A stretch of 26,481 nt of DNA from Scytalidium lignicola (taxonomy: Eukaryota; Ascomycota; Leotiomycetes). The position numbers and the translations under genes are program-made. Positions 1 to 9,260 of the stretch are shown here, in pieces (positions within the stretch are counted from its first letter, which is position 1; each line of letters opens with the position of its first letter). The notes under the pieces were generated by a model. It saw only the letters and a program-made list of their open reading frames with translations. It was not told the origin of the DNA and searched no databases. The stretch is taken from the NCBI GenBank assembly GCA_002812745.2, contig NCSJ02000469.1:1-26481 (forward strand). Reading direction: 5' to 3'.

Positions 1-114
1 AGGACCCCAATTTGCAAGGAATCGAAGCTGTCGGATAGCTTCTTTATGCTTTGTAAGTATTTCATATCCTAATTCATGCTCTGGCATTGGATTTGGAGGT
101 GTTGTAGGTTCCAT
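1..114 (-). CDS. Partial N-terminus of an unidentified ORF, possibly a DNA-transposon transposase
   Basis: Reading the minus strand from an ATG at 114-112 gives 38 codons without a stop up to the window edge, so the gene is cut off. The visible protein begins MEPTTPPNPMPEHELGYEIL and continues with a basic helical stretch (KHKEAIRQLR). A proline-rich start followed by such a helix would suit the N-terminus of a fungal Tc1/mariner-like transposase ahead of its helix-turn-helix. That is inference from very little sequence. An inverted repeat lies 24 bases upstream of the ATG (138-180), which would also suit a transposon end. The alternative is an ordinary host gene transcribed divergently from the hydrolase at 308. 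No composition shift marks it off from the neighbouring genes. Confidence 0.35.
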   Translation of the reverse strand, partial: MEPTTPPNPMPEHELGYEILTKHKEAIRQLRFLANWGP

Positions 115-137
115 TTTGGTGGTGTAATTATTAAGGA

Positions 138-180
138 TGGGGTGTACACAGACTTATGACGCTCGGTTCGTTACACCCCA
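138..180. repeat. Short inverted repeat upstream of the edge ORF
   Basis: TGGGGTGTA at 138-146 is repeated in inverse orientation as TACACCCCA at 172-180, giving perfect 9-bp arms around a 25-bp loop. It lies between the divergent starts at 114 (-) and 308 (+). It could be a transposon terminal or subterminal repeat, or a dyad regulator site for the divergent promoter. The sequence does not decide. Confidence 0.4.
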
Positions 181-307
181 ACGCCACTTTTTACCTTACT
201 AGGGGCCTGTACCACAGTACAAGCAGGGTCTTTATTAATTCAACTCCCCAAACGCCTCGCCATCTACGGCTTTTCTATTGCCATCCCGCCACAACTTCTA
301 TTCAACA

Positions 308-1321
308 ATGTCTCTTGGCTCAGTTGAATTTATTCTGCCGCGTCCAGGCGGAGCGCCCAGCTCATCAAACCAATCAATTCCAGGTCCCGCAGAGGTAGCC
401 TTCACAGAGACGTTCGGCACGCTTCTCCCGTCCGCTCAGTATCTGAATACAGTCAACGGGAAAGCCGCATACTATGAGATGCTCCCTTCCTCTGCTTCCT
501 CCCCAGGAAACAGCTCGCACACACCGGATCGTGTGGTTTTCATCCACGGTGTACAAACTCCAGCTCTGGGCATGCTCCCCCTCGCCTGCGCCCTGCAGGC
601 ATCATTTCCCCTCGCACATTTCGTCCTGGTCGACCTTTGGGGTCACGGGTTGAGTGACACGCCCGTCGTCCCACATGACTCCAGTTTATTCCATCTATTG
701 CTCGATGCTCTGCTAGATCAGTTGGCATGGCCTTCCGCGCACCTCGTCGGATTTTCCTTCGGTGGGTCGTTGACAGTCGGATTTGTAGCCTCACGACCAT
801 CACGGGTGCAAAGTTTTACCCTTGTTGCGCCAGCCGGACTCATGCGCTCTTCAAATTTCACGGCCGAGCAACAGGGCTACTTACGCGGTGAAGACGAGGC
901 GGCGACACGACAGTGGGTTCTGGAATTCCTTGAGGATGGCGAGTTGGTCGTGCCCGCGGACTGGAAGGAAAGAGTGGGCAGGGGTGAGGTTGTCGCGGAG
1001 GCAGTACGGGAATGGCAGATGCGTGAGCATCCGGGGCATGTGGCTTCTGTGGTAGCTGTGTTCCGAGATGGCGGGGTCCTAGATAATCACGTTGAGTTCG
1101 TCAGGGCGGTGCGTACAGGCATCCCATCGCTGGCGATCTTGGGCGAAGCAGATGATATATGCAGTGAACGAGAGCTGAACGAACTTGGTTTCGCAAATAT
1201 CACGGTTGTTCCGCAGGTCGGGCATGGTGTTGTCCGGCAGAGAGTTCCAGAGGTCGCGGCGTTCATCAGCGACTTCTGGACAAAACTGAACAAGGCCAGC
1301 AGCGGCGGAAATACATGGTAA
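308..1321 (+). CDS. Alpha/beta-hydrolase fold protein, 337 aa
   Basis: A single-exon ORF with the classic alpha/beta-hydrolase layout. The oxyanion region is VVFIHG (His80-Gly81). The strand and turn DLWGHGLSDTP follow. The nucleophile elbow is GFSFGG with Ser150 as nucleophile. The acid lies in LGEADD (Asp282 or Asp283) and the general base in VGHGV (His306). Catalytic residues and spacing are complete, and the length is normal for a soluble enzyme of this family. No signal peptide or membrane segment is obvious, so it is probably cytosolic. I chose ATG 308 because its context (CAACAATG) is good and the 30 bases upstream that stay open start only at a TTG. The substrate cannot be told from sequence; hydrolases of this type include esterases, epoxide hydrolases and haloalkane-dehalogenase-like enzymes. 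Composition is normal and there is no sign of RIP. The next gene starts about 285 bases downstream on the same strand. Confidence 0.88.
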   Translation: MSLGSVEFILPRPGGAPSSSNQSIPGPAEVAFTETFGTLLPSAQYLNTVNGKAAYYEMLPSSASSPGNSSHTPDRVVFIHGVQTPALGMLPLACALQASFPLAHFVLVDLWGHGLSDTPVVPHDSSLFHLLLDALLDQLAWPSAHLVGFSFGGSLTVGFVASRPSRVQSFTLVAPAGLMRSSNFTAEQQGYLRGEDEAATRQWVLEFLEDGELVVPADWKERVGRGEVVAEAVREWQMREHPGHVASVVAVFRDGGVLDNHVEFVRAVRTGIPSLAILGEADDICSERELNELGFANITVVPQVGHGVVRQRVPEVAAFISDFWTKLNKASSGGNTW

Positions 1322-1605
1322 TGGTAGACGAAGTGAGGAGACATAAATGTTTGCATATTTTGGACAATAGGCTCTATCTCATTCGCAAGTGGGTTGATCG
1401 CGCGTTGTCGTTGAGGAAGCGCAGGACTCAGCGTGGTGCTGGAGCACAACCGAAATTCGGAGATGACAGGATTAGACTTAGGAAAACAAATAGGAATCCT
1501 TATACGAGGCCTCCAAGTGTCTGAAAATGGTGGGGTGTGATTTCTCTGGACAGGAACGCCATCTCTGGGCTTATGTTGACTCTGCCATATTCATCCTCTC
1601 CAAAC

Positions 1606-3168
1606 ATGGCATCTCAGATAGAACCTACCAAAGGATTTGAATCACAGTTTGAGGAGACCAGCAGTAGCAAGGTAGCGCTTCATGGCGAGAAAGTAACCGA
1701 GTCGACTGCCAACCTCTCCTATATTGTGGAACACAAGGTGCACGCTGGTGATGCCCGGGATGTGTTGCTGGAACCAGCACGCCTGCAGTGGGACACACTC
1801 GGCTGGCTAAGGCAACTTGAGGAGACTAGTGGTAGCAAGACAGCGGGTCACGGCAATAAAACAACCAAACCGACCCCCAACCTCTCCGATATCGTTAAGG
1901 ACGAGTTTGATGATGGTGATATAAGGGATATATCGTTCAAGAAAACACGGCTGCAGTGGGACAGGCCCGGCTGGCTAAGGCGACTTGAGGAGACTAGTGG
2001 TAACAAGACAGTGGGTTACGGCTGTAGAGCAACAAAATCAACCACAAACCTCTCCGATATCGTTGAGGATGAGGGTTATGGTGATGATGAAGGGGATGTG
2101 TCGTTCGAGACAGTACAGCCGCAGTGGGACAGGCCTGGCTGGTTAACGGAGATACTCTCGGTGAAAGGGTTTTGGCCAGATGTGGTAGTGCACAATGCGA
2201 GCACGCTCAACAACATGATGGCCGCGGACGAGAACATCACACTGAGTATTGCAGAGTGGGTAATTCGCACGCGATCGCGACCATTTGCCAGAGGGAATAG
2301 GCGTGCAGCATCTTATGCCCGCACGGCGGCTTCGACCAACCGGTTTGTGGTGAAGTCATTTCTCAAGGGCGGCGGCAAGGGGCTTGCATATTTCGTGGAG
2401 GATATGCGGATCCAAGCTCTATGCAAAGCCTTTGCTCTTGAATTCAATAGTTTGTTGAAAAATGAGCATCTAATTGACTTTACTGCATTGACATGTCTAC
2501 TGGTCAACGCTGATGCGGCTGCCGGAGATGGATGCTTATCACTTGAGCCCTTCATCCAAGGAGAGTACACCATATACAATAATAACACCCTCTTTGTTAA
2601 AAAGGATTCACCTGATGACCAGTTTAATAGGGTCGCACAGGCATTCTCCCACTTCACCTTTGAACGTTCATGGGACGATTTCCTAATTAATTATCTGCAC
2701 AGCGTAGCCAACCTACTAACGGATCCTTCCATTCAGACGCGTGATCCCAACAGATTCAAACTCAGCGAGACCAACCTCAACGAGGAAGGCTTCAAGTTTT
2801 TCTTTGCTATGCATAAATGCAATGAGATCTGCAGAAAGCTGAAGCTGAAAAGTACCGGCGAGATGCTTGCGTCGGGTAATCTCGAGTTTCGAGAGCGCTG
2901 GCCCGCTATTGATCCTATGGTGTGCTGTTCAAATAAGCTGTGTCGGCGAATCATCTGCCTGGCTACCGCCCACAAGTCTACGAAGTTCCCAAGATTCCAC
3001 TGGTGTGACATGTGCTGGCCGCAACTGGAATCAACCGCGATCCGGTGGTATTGCTTGGCACCCGGACCGGACCACGAGTTCGATGTGTCTAAGTTCTTTT
3101 ATGAGTCACAAGGCAAAGCCATGCCACGTAAATGCCCTGAGCATCAGGAAAAAGATGGCCTCGACTAA
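1606..3168 (+). CDS. Alpha-kinase-fold protein with N-terminal repeats, probable pseudokinase, 520 aa
   Basis: From ATG 1606, residues 16-183 are three 56-residue repeats. About 245-415 matches the alpha-kinase (MHCK/EF2K/TRPM-kinase) fold: VVKSF with Lys250, LEPFIQGEY with Glu314, NNN, AFSHFTFERS, LLTDP with Asp373, and HKCNEIC (His403, Cys405, Cys409), the usual zinc site. The family's catalytic-loop DLQGV reads YLHSV here (2692-2706), so the Asp is Tyr363 and the Gln is His365. Both need transversions, so RIP does not explain them. KYNNN also reads IYNNN. I infer weak or absent kinase activity with an intact zinc-stabilised fold. The tail (about 440-520) has Cys pairs (CC, CDMC) and WYCLAPGPDHEF, a possible extra zinc module. 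ATG 1606 has a good context (AAACATGG); ATG 1573 would add 11 residues with a weaker context. An in-frame extension to 1537 has only GTG. Partners and substrate are unknown. Confidence 0.85.
   Translation: MASQIEPTKGFESQFEETSSSKVALHGEKVTESTANLSYIVEHKVHAGDARDVLLEPARLQWDTLGWLRQLEETSGSKTAGHGNKTTKPTPNLSDIVKDEFDDGDIRDISFKKTRLQWDRPGWLRRLEETSGNKTVGYGCRATKSTTNLSDIVEDEGYGDDEGDVSFETVQPQWDRPGWLTEILSVKGFWPDVVVHNASTLNNMMAADENITLSIAEWVIRTRSRPFARGNRRAASYARTAASTNRFVVKSFLKGGGKGLAYFVEDMRIQALCKAFALEFNSLLKNEHLIDFTALTCLLVNADAAAGDGCLSLEPFIQGEYTIYNNNTLFVKKDSPDDQFNRVAQAFSHFTFERSWDDFLINYLHSVANLLTDPSIQTRDPNRFKLSETNLNEEGFKFFFAMHKCNEICRKLKLKSTGEMLASGNLEFRERWPAIDPMVCCSNKLCRRIICLATAHKSTKFPRFHWCDMCWPQLESTAIRWYCLAPGPDHEFDVSKFFYESQGKAMPRKCPEHQEKDGLD
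1651..2154 (+). repeat. Three tandem 168-bp coding repeats inside the alpha-kinase gene
   Basis: Three units start at 1651, 1819 and 1987, each exactly 168 bp (56 codons) with no indels. Each unit begins EETS and contains NLSxIV about residue 21, then an acidic patch, then QWDxxGWL near its end. Units 2 and 3 are closer to each other (QWDRPGWL, NLSDIV) than to unit 1. The conserved Trp-rich and hydrophobic positions with variable linkers look like short linear binding motifs repeated in a flexible N-terminal arm. No known domain was recognised. Confidence 0.9.
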
Positions 3169-3172
3169 TAAA
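3167..3172 (+). terminator. Candidate polyadenylation hexamer AATAAA overlapping the stop codon
   Basis: AATAAA at 3167-3172 overlaps the TAA stop (3166-3168) of the alpha-kinase-like gene. It is the canonical hexamer, but fungal poly(A) signals are loose and A+T-rich sequence also occurs at 3295-3320. Its use is inferred only from position. Confidence 0.3.
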
Positions 3173-3357
3173 ATCTACAACCACCCTCTGCTAAATCGAC
3201 AACCAACTCCGATAACGGCATCCACGGACCACGTGCTTACATACAAATTAATAAGAAAACAGCTAGTTCTTGGATGCAACGCGTTTTCCACTGCGTTATA
3301 TATATAATTATTGTAATTTGAAATGTCTGTTATAATGATAGCTATATCACCTGTTGT

Positions 3358-3594
3358 ATGTGGCCCTCCACCCCCAGAAGCTATGGACATCACATCGAAC
3401 AGAAATGCTTCAATGCACTGATGTTCACAGAGGCAATATTTCATTTTATCTTGGAGGAAAGTCGGCAGCGGATGGAGCAAATTGTACACCGAATATGCAA
3501 GCAGTACGAACAACGATACGATTTGCAGTATCGACAGGCCGGCTTGATGCAGACCGCTGGCAAGGAGACACACCTTAAAATCAGTATTTCTTAA
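3358..3594 (+). CDS. Small hypothetical ORF, 78 aa, possibly a gene fragment
   Basis: An ATG-started 78-codon frame in normal-composition DNA just before the transposon-rich zone. The protein is rich in charged and Gln residues and its middle (about residues 25-65, containing FHFILEESRQRMEQIVHRIC) would form long amphipathic helices. That is more protein-like than most chance frames. No family was recognised. A second frame overlaps it at 3354-3578, and one of the two must be chance. It may be a real small gene, the last exon of something rearranged, or a remnant left where the repeats begin. There is no recognisable upstream exon. Confidence 0.3.
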   Translation: MWPSTPRSYGHHIEQKCFNALMFTEAIFHFILEESRQRMEQIVHRICKQYEQRYDLQYRQAGLMQTAGKETHLKISIS

Positions 3595-3624
3595 TTATAA
3601 CTTACATTAACCATCTCGTACTAT

Positions 3625-3891
3625 AGATAGAAGGCACGGCTTCAGCTGCTGAGGATAGGATGCTGAACACTTGAAGAAAGGCCTTCAAGCTAGCCTACGA
3701 AAATTAATAATCCACGAGACCCCGTAGAACAAGAGAGCATAAAAGAGATAAGACAGAAGCTAGAAGCGGCTGATATATGGGATTAAGGAGGCAGGCATTC
3801 ACTTTAAGAAATGTATTTGTAGATTAGCGATAGTAGCCTTATCGGGTTGCCCCGCCGGGCGTTAATAAATTGTGTGTGTGTGTGTGTGTGT
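3625..3891 (+). mobile_element. 5'-truncated 3' end of a LINE-like (Tad-type) retroelement with (TG)n tail
   Basis: From 3788 to 3865 a frame reads EAGIHFKKCICR then LAIVALSGCPAGR and a TAA stop at 3863-3865. The GC-rich codons GGTTGCCCCGCCGGGCGT before TAATAAAT resemble the C-terminal end of fungal non-LTR retroelement proteins as I remember them. Upstream (3641-3787) the same protein can be followed backwards across stops and at least two small frame changes (AFKLAYEN, then DPVEQESIKEI, QKLEAADIWD), typical of a decayed copy. The coding end is followed at once by a short A+T run and a TG microsatellite, the position where LINEs carry their simple-repeat tail. The 5' end near 3625 is approximate, and I see no reverse-transcriptase domain here, so the copy is strongly truncated. 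Confidence 0.6.
3871..3891 (+). repeat. (TG)n microsatellite, about 10 units
   Basis: Ten TG units plus a T directly follow the retroelement stop and TAATAAAT. It is read as the 3' simple-sequence tail of that element. Confidence 0.9.
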
Positions 3892-3896
3892 ATCGT

Positions 3897-3986
3897 CTAG
3901 CCGATATGCAAACCACCTGCAAATCACTTATGGTTAATGAGCTAGTCCATACGCAAATCACTTGCAAATTACTTACGGTGAATGAT
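3897..3986 (+). repeat. Two tandem 45-bp units
   Basis: Units begin with CTAG at 3897 and 3942, and both contain the core GCAAAYCACYTGCAAATYACTT. The differences are mostly C/T transitions, as expected from RIP on a duplicated sequence. They sit just after the (TG)n tail, so they are either part of the insertion target or the edge of another element. Confidence 0.7.
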
Positions 3987-5580
3987 TAGTATATTATTAT
4001 CTTATTCCCTCAGGCCTTACTCGCTTAGAGCTTGTTAAGTACAAATTTGTATAATAAGGATATTAACCAATAAGATTCTTCCATTTTACTCCTTAAACTA
4101 ACATTACAAGTAATTAAATAATTATATACTAATTACAATATGATATTGATTGAAACAAAGCCTTTCTTTGCAGAGATTAACTCTACATATTTTACAATTA
4201 TAACTTGAACATTTTCATTGAATATTCTGACTAGTTTTACCTAGAATCTTTGCTTTTTTGGACTTGGAAGAACAACTCTAACATTCTCTTTCCCTTTTAA
4301 GATATTGTAATTGATGTTCTGAAGGAGATGAGAGACCTTGAATTTATACTAAGATTTGTTGTAAATCAAGCCTTTTCCTTTTGCCTTATGACTTCTTTAC
4401 AAGCTTAAATAAAGCTTTATACAAGACTTTTTTAAATATTACAAGATTCTTAAATTTACTATTATTACTTTTTAAAAGTAATTAGGAATTAACAAGAATT
4501 GTATAGAATAAGAAGTAAAATAAAGTATGTTAACCTCCTTGTTGAATGATATATAATCCTAAGTTATTTAATTAAAGGATATATTAATATTCAAAGTTTA
4601 AATTTAAAGGTTATTATACTTTTTATACTAGATATAATATTATAATAATAATAAAATTTAAGCTTATTGAAGACAAGAAATGTGCTTATGGTCAAGTAGA
4701 CTACTTAATTAAGTTAGAAAATGGATTTCTGAATTCAAAGTAGCTTTTAATCCTTAACTAGTTGGTAATTAAGACATAATAAGTCTGAGTATACATTATA
4801 CTCTAAGGCAGAAGATATAACTAGTCAAAGGTAATAGTCCTTGATGAGTAACCTTCTTGATTTAATGATAACCTTAACAAAATACATATGTTGACTACTT
4901 GTTAAATCTGGATTTTTCAAAGAATAGTCTTTTACTCTCTTAACTTGTAAATAACATAGATAATTCCAAGTGAAAACAAAAGGGATAGTATTTTCAAGTA
5001 CATTAATATATACAATTAATATATATATAATAAATGATAGATGTTAAGAGAAGATAAAGTTAACCTTAACATTTAACATAATGTTAACCAGANTTAGGAT
5101 TTTTCAAAGAAAAGGTTTTAATTCATCAATTGTAATGGATTTGTAATTAAATTTTAATACAAAAAGAAAAGAATAGATTATAAACTAATCTAGTTTATAA
5201 AAATGTATATTAGCTTATTAATAATTAAACTTTATTAAGGGGTAATGTTTTGTATTAATGTTAGTCATTAACATTAATTGGATTAAGGTTATCTAGAGAA
5301 GGTAAAGAATGTAATAACCTTAAAATCATAGTTGTAAATATTAAATATTTAAGTTGTATAATTAGTGTTTATAATATATATAGTCTAAAGAACTTTCAAA
5401 ATGCTTATAAAACATAGTTGAATATAATTGTATTTTATTAATGAAAAAGTATAAGAAGTTAACTTATAACAATGTTGTAAATAATATATAGTATACTGTT
5501 AACTCCTTCTTAACTTTATCATGTATTAGTTAATGCTTCCCTTTGATGTATTAGTTATTATACATCTTGAAATTAGCCTT

Positions 5581-5880
5581 CAAATCAGCTTTAATATCCT
5601 GATTACTCCTGAACCAGAAAATGCATTATATGATAAAGAGAAGTTAAATGCTTAAACAATCTTCTTACTAAATCATATGTCTTAAACAGTTAATGTTTAT
5701 AACGTTGATGTAGAAGATGTTTAGATTGAATATGTTAAGATTGAATAGGCTAAGATTGAATAAGCTGAGATTAAACATTGTATTAAAGAAATCTGAGCAG
5801 AGAAACAAGAAAATAATATAAAGTAAGAGGATTATAAAGTAGAAATTGTAAAGTGATTAAAAAGTATATTAATAGTAGAT
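5581..5880 (+). pseudogene. Degraded coding remnant with a Glu/Lys-rich repeat, family unknown
   Basis: One plus-strand frame (starting CAA at 5581) stays protein-like for about 90 codons apart from TAA, TAG and TGA at places where CAA, CAG or CGA/TGG would be expected. It contains ITPEPENALYDKEKLNA, then a 15-bp repeat encoding KIE-x-A at about 5729-5772, then EKQENNIK and EDYKVEIVK. The composition suggests a charged coiled coil. Without a recognisable catalytic domain the family stays open; a gag-like or element-encoded accessory protein is the simplest guess. Confidence 0.35.
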
Positions 5881-8800
5881 TTGAAGGTAACCAGATTACT
5901 TCAAGGAGTATAAGGTAAAGTTCAAGTATTATAATAAAGTAAACAAACTAATATATAATATCTTTATTATAAAGATTTGCATTCTAGTAAACTTAACTTA
6001 AGTATACTAGAACAAGACTATATGACTTTATTATAAGTTAGTAATATATTATAAGTTTAAAGATTATTATCATTTTATATATTAAACAATAGCTTACTAT
6101 TGTAATCCTAGTCAAGTAAGAAGAAATGTAAACATATTATATTATTCTTATAATAATTGAATAATCTTATGTCTTGAGTAAAGTTAAGAATTAATCTTAG
6201 TCTTGCTTTATTAACTTTACTTAAACTCTTTAATATAACCTTATCAATAGTATTTACCTTAACTTTATTGTTATTATCTTATTAATATAAAGTAATAAAA
6301 CTCTTAAAACAATTAATTGTTTATATAGACCTTAGTAGAGGACTTTTACTGACTCTGTTATAAGCTTTAAATCAAAGCTTAAGCTTGCTTAAGGTAATAA
6401 TGTTAATGTTTAAGAATATAGCTTATAAGTTGGCTAAGCAGCTTTAAAAGTTTTAAGGTTATATTTATAAATAATATCATCAAGCTGATCAAGCTTATCA
6501 AGCTTATTATTAATGTAATAATATTTACTTAGAATATTTTTCTGTTTTTAAGGTTATCTCTTTATTTTATAAGACTTAAGAAGAACTCTTCTTTTAAATA
6601 TCTTAAGTAGTAATAAGTTTATAAAGGCTATTAACCTTTATAATACTAATTTCTATACAACATTTAAGGGTATAATTCCCTTTATAAGTCTAAGTTATAA
6701 CCTTATATTAAATAATAAATTATTATAAAATTTATACTTGTTAACATTTTATATAAGTAGTAAAAAGAACTAACAGCTTAAAATAGCTTATAATATTAAT
6801 AATATGTATTGTTTTCTAAGTAACTTAAGTGTTACTTATAATAAGATTAATTAGTTTCTTAAATTCTATATTATTCTCAATTTAACAGTAGATATCCACT
6901 TTAACTTAAAAGTTTTATAATATAATGTATGTAAAACCTTATCTAAGAAGTATGAGTAGTTAAATAAAATCCTTTATTACTTGTTTAGTATATTGATTAA
7001 GATAGATAAAGTAATAATATTTGTTTTCTTTCTTACTCTTTATAAGGAAAGTGATTATGAATATTTTATATATCTTAGTAAACATAATGAGAAAACATTA
7101 ACTAATGAAATTTATCTTTTATATATAAACAAGGTGATTAAGTGTTCTAACATTTTATAATATTATCCAACTTCTTATTATATAATATATATTAATTCTA
7201 CGATGATTTTTATAAAAGGGTTTGTTAAAAAGGTATTTATAAGAGTATAACTCATTTAATATATTATTCAACAACAATATCTCAATTTGATTTGAAACTT
7301 TGTCCTTAAGATAATTAATACAAATTTAACATATTATTAATTTTGAAGTATTATACTCTTTATACATTTTAAGAATATAAAGCTTGAGTTTATAAGTATA
7401 AACCTTAGGCTAATTATTATGTATAAGAAGTAAGAATAACATTAGCTTTAAGTAATTAACCTTGACTTTTACAATAAGGATTGTATATATATAGATTTAG
7501 TTAAGTAAGTTATGTTTGAAGATAATGTATTACTTAACAAGTTAATCTTAGATAATAAGTAAGTTAAAGTCTTTTTGTAAAGGGATTATTACTTTAAAGA
7601 GTATATAAAGAGTTAGACAATCTTAAATATTAATAAGAGTTATACTAAAGGCAATCCTTGATATACTACTTATTCTTAAGTTATAATATAAGATATAAGT
7701 AGAATTACCTTCTTTACTTTATTACAAGAGTAAGAAAACTAAGATAGACTTATCTACTTTTAATTTTATATATTAACCAAGACATTGTTTAATTTTAGTA
7801 AAGTGTATATATTTAATAATAATGCCCTTGAAAATCTTACCTTTAATCTAGAGTATGTTTAAGCTCTTCAGCAAATAAATAATAAGATTATATTCTTTAA
7901 AAGTACATATAAGTATATATATTTCTATAACAAAAAGTATATACATGATAATCTTATTGATAATAAGAAGTAATTGTATAAGATTAAAGAGGAGTATTAG
8001 ATTTCTTTAATATTAATAAAACAAATTTGTTAATAATAACTTTAATAGAATATATATAAAGCTTAAGATTTTATAAAGGAGAATAAATTACTTTTATACT
8101 TTATTATCCTTATTAAAGAGTATGTTAATATGTTATATACTTAAATTAATAAGTATTATCTCTTGTATAAGTATACTTAAGCTTATACTAAGTAAACATT
8201 GTTGTTGACTAAAATAATTGTTATAATTATTACCTTTTAAATATTATGTTTTTATTATTATAATAGCCTCTTTTAATAAGAATCCTTCTTGTACAAGGAT
8301 TAACAAGAGCTTTGACATAAGGATAAGATAATTATTAAAGAAAGCTTTAATATACAATAAACAATGGAATAGTATAAATTTAGATAGTTCTTGTTAAAGT
8401 TTAACTAACCTTGATAATAACTTAAAGTATTTTATAGAAATAACATCTTAATAAGAAATATACTTATACATAAAGAGTATAAATGAAGATAGAAGGCAGT
8501 TAAAGACTTATAAGATATATATGTACAATAAGATTAAGTTGTTGAATCTTAGTATAAGTAATATAATATATAAAAGAATAAAGTATTGTTAAAAGTATAG
8601 TTTAAGTATTTATATATTCTTAATCTTAAGCAATTTAACATAAATGTCTAGAAGGTTATACTTAAAGCTAATTAATATAATTACAAGTTAAGACATAAGG
8701 CTATTTATAAGCTTTAAGAGATTTAGTTTTGTTATAATAATATAAGAGATATGTATTTAATTAATAAAATCATAGTTAAACCTTACTTAGTTATAAGGAA

Positions 8801-9149
8801 TAAGATAAGATTTAAGAATATAGTTAACTTAACTTGCTTTTTGTTTTTATAAATTAATNAAAAAGTAAAAAGGTTAAAATAACATAATATATTATATTAT
8901 CTTGAAAAAGACATTTAATGTTATAAAGTAATATTTAAGATCTTAACAAGTATAAACTTAACTTATTAAGTTTATTTAGTTGTTTTATTATATATACTAA
9001 GTAATTTTATATGTTATAAAGATAATATTCTTTAGTTTGACTAAGATTAGTTAGAGTTAAAAGCTTTAACAACAAATGATATAATGTTATAACCTTTTTA
9101 TTTAAAAGCTTAAGGCTTAATAATACTAGTTATATAAAAAACCTCTAAA

Positions 9150-9260
9150 AAGAGAAAAGGGATTATGTGATCAAGGATTACATGATGGACCTTGAGGGTC
9201 AGATCAAGTTTTAGAGGGTCCAGGACCTTGGAGAATCTTAACAAGATTTAAGGGATCTAA
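9150..9260 (+). other. Isolated higher-GC island, possible LTR remnant
   Basis: Within the A+T-saturated block, 9160-9235 keeps many G and C bases, including TGTGATCAAGG at 9166-9176, GGACCTTGAGGGTC and GAGGGTCCAGGACC. The start with TG and the following TATATAAG-like stretch (about 9275) would fit the beginning of an LTR. No partner copy was found in the window, so this remains a suggestion. Confidence 0.3.

Noticed and set aside
278..307. Start of the hydrolase at 278
   Set aside because: The codon at 278 is TTG; the first in-frame ATG with good context is 308.
1087..1449. 120-codon minus-strand ORF over the hydrolase end
   Set aside because: It lies antisense to the conserved acid-His part of the hydrolase and has no domain of its own; it is a shadow frame.
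1537..1605. Start of the alpha-kinase-like gene at 1537
   Set aside because: The codon is GTG, which fungal nuclear genes rarely use. ATG 1606 (or 1573) is the credible start.
2313..2657. 114-codon minus-strand ORF inside the alpha-kinase gene
   Set aside because: It is antisense to recognisable kinase-fold motifs and has no protein features.
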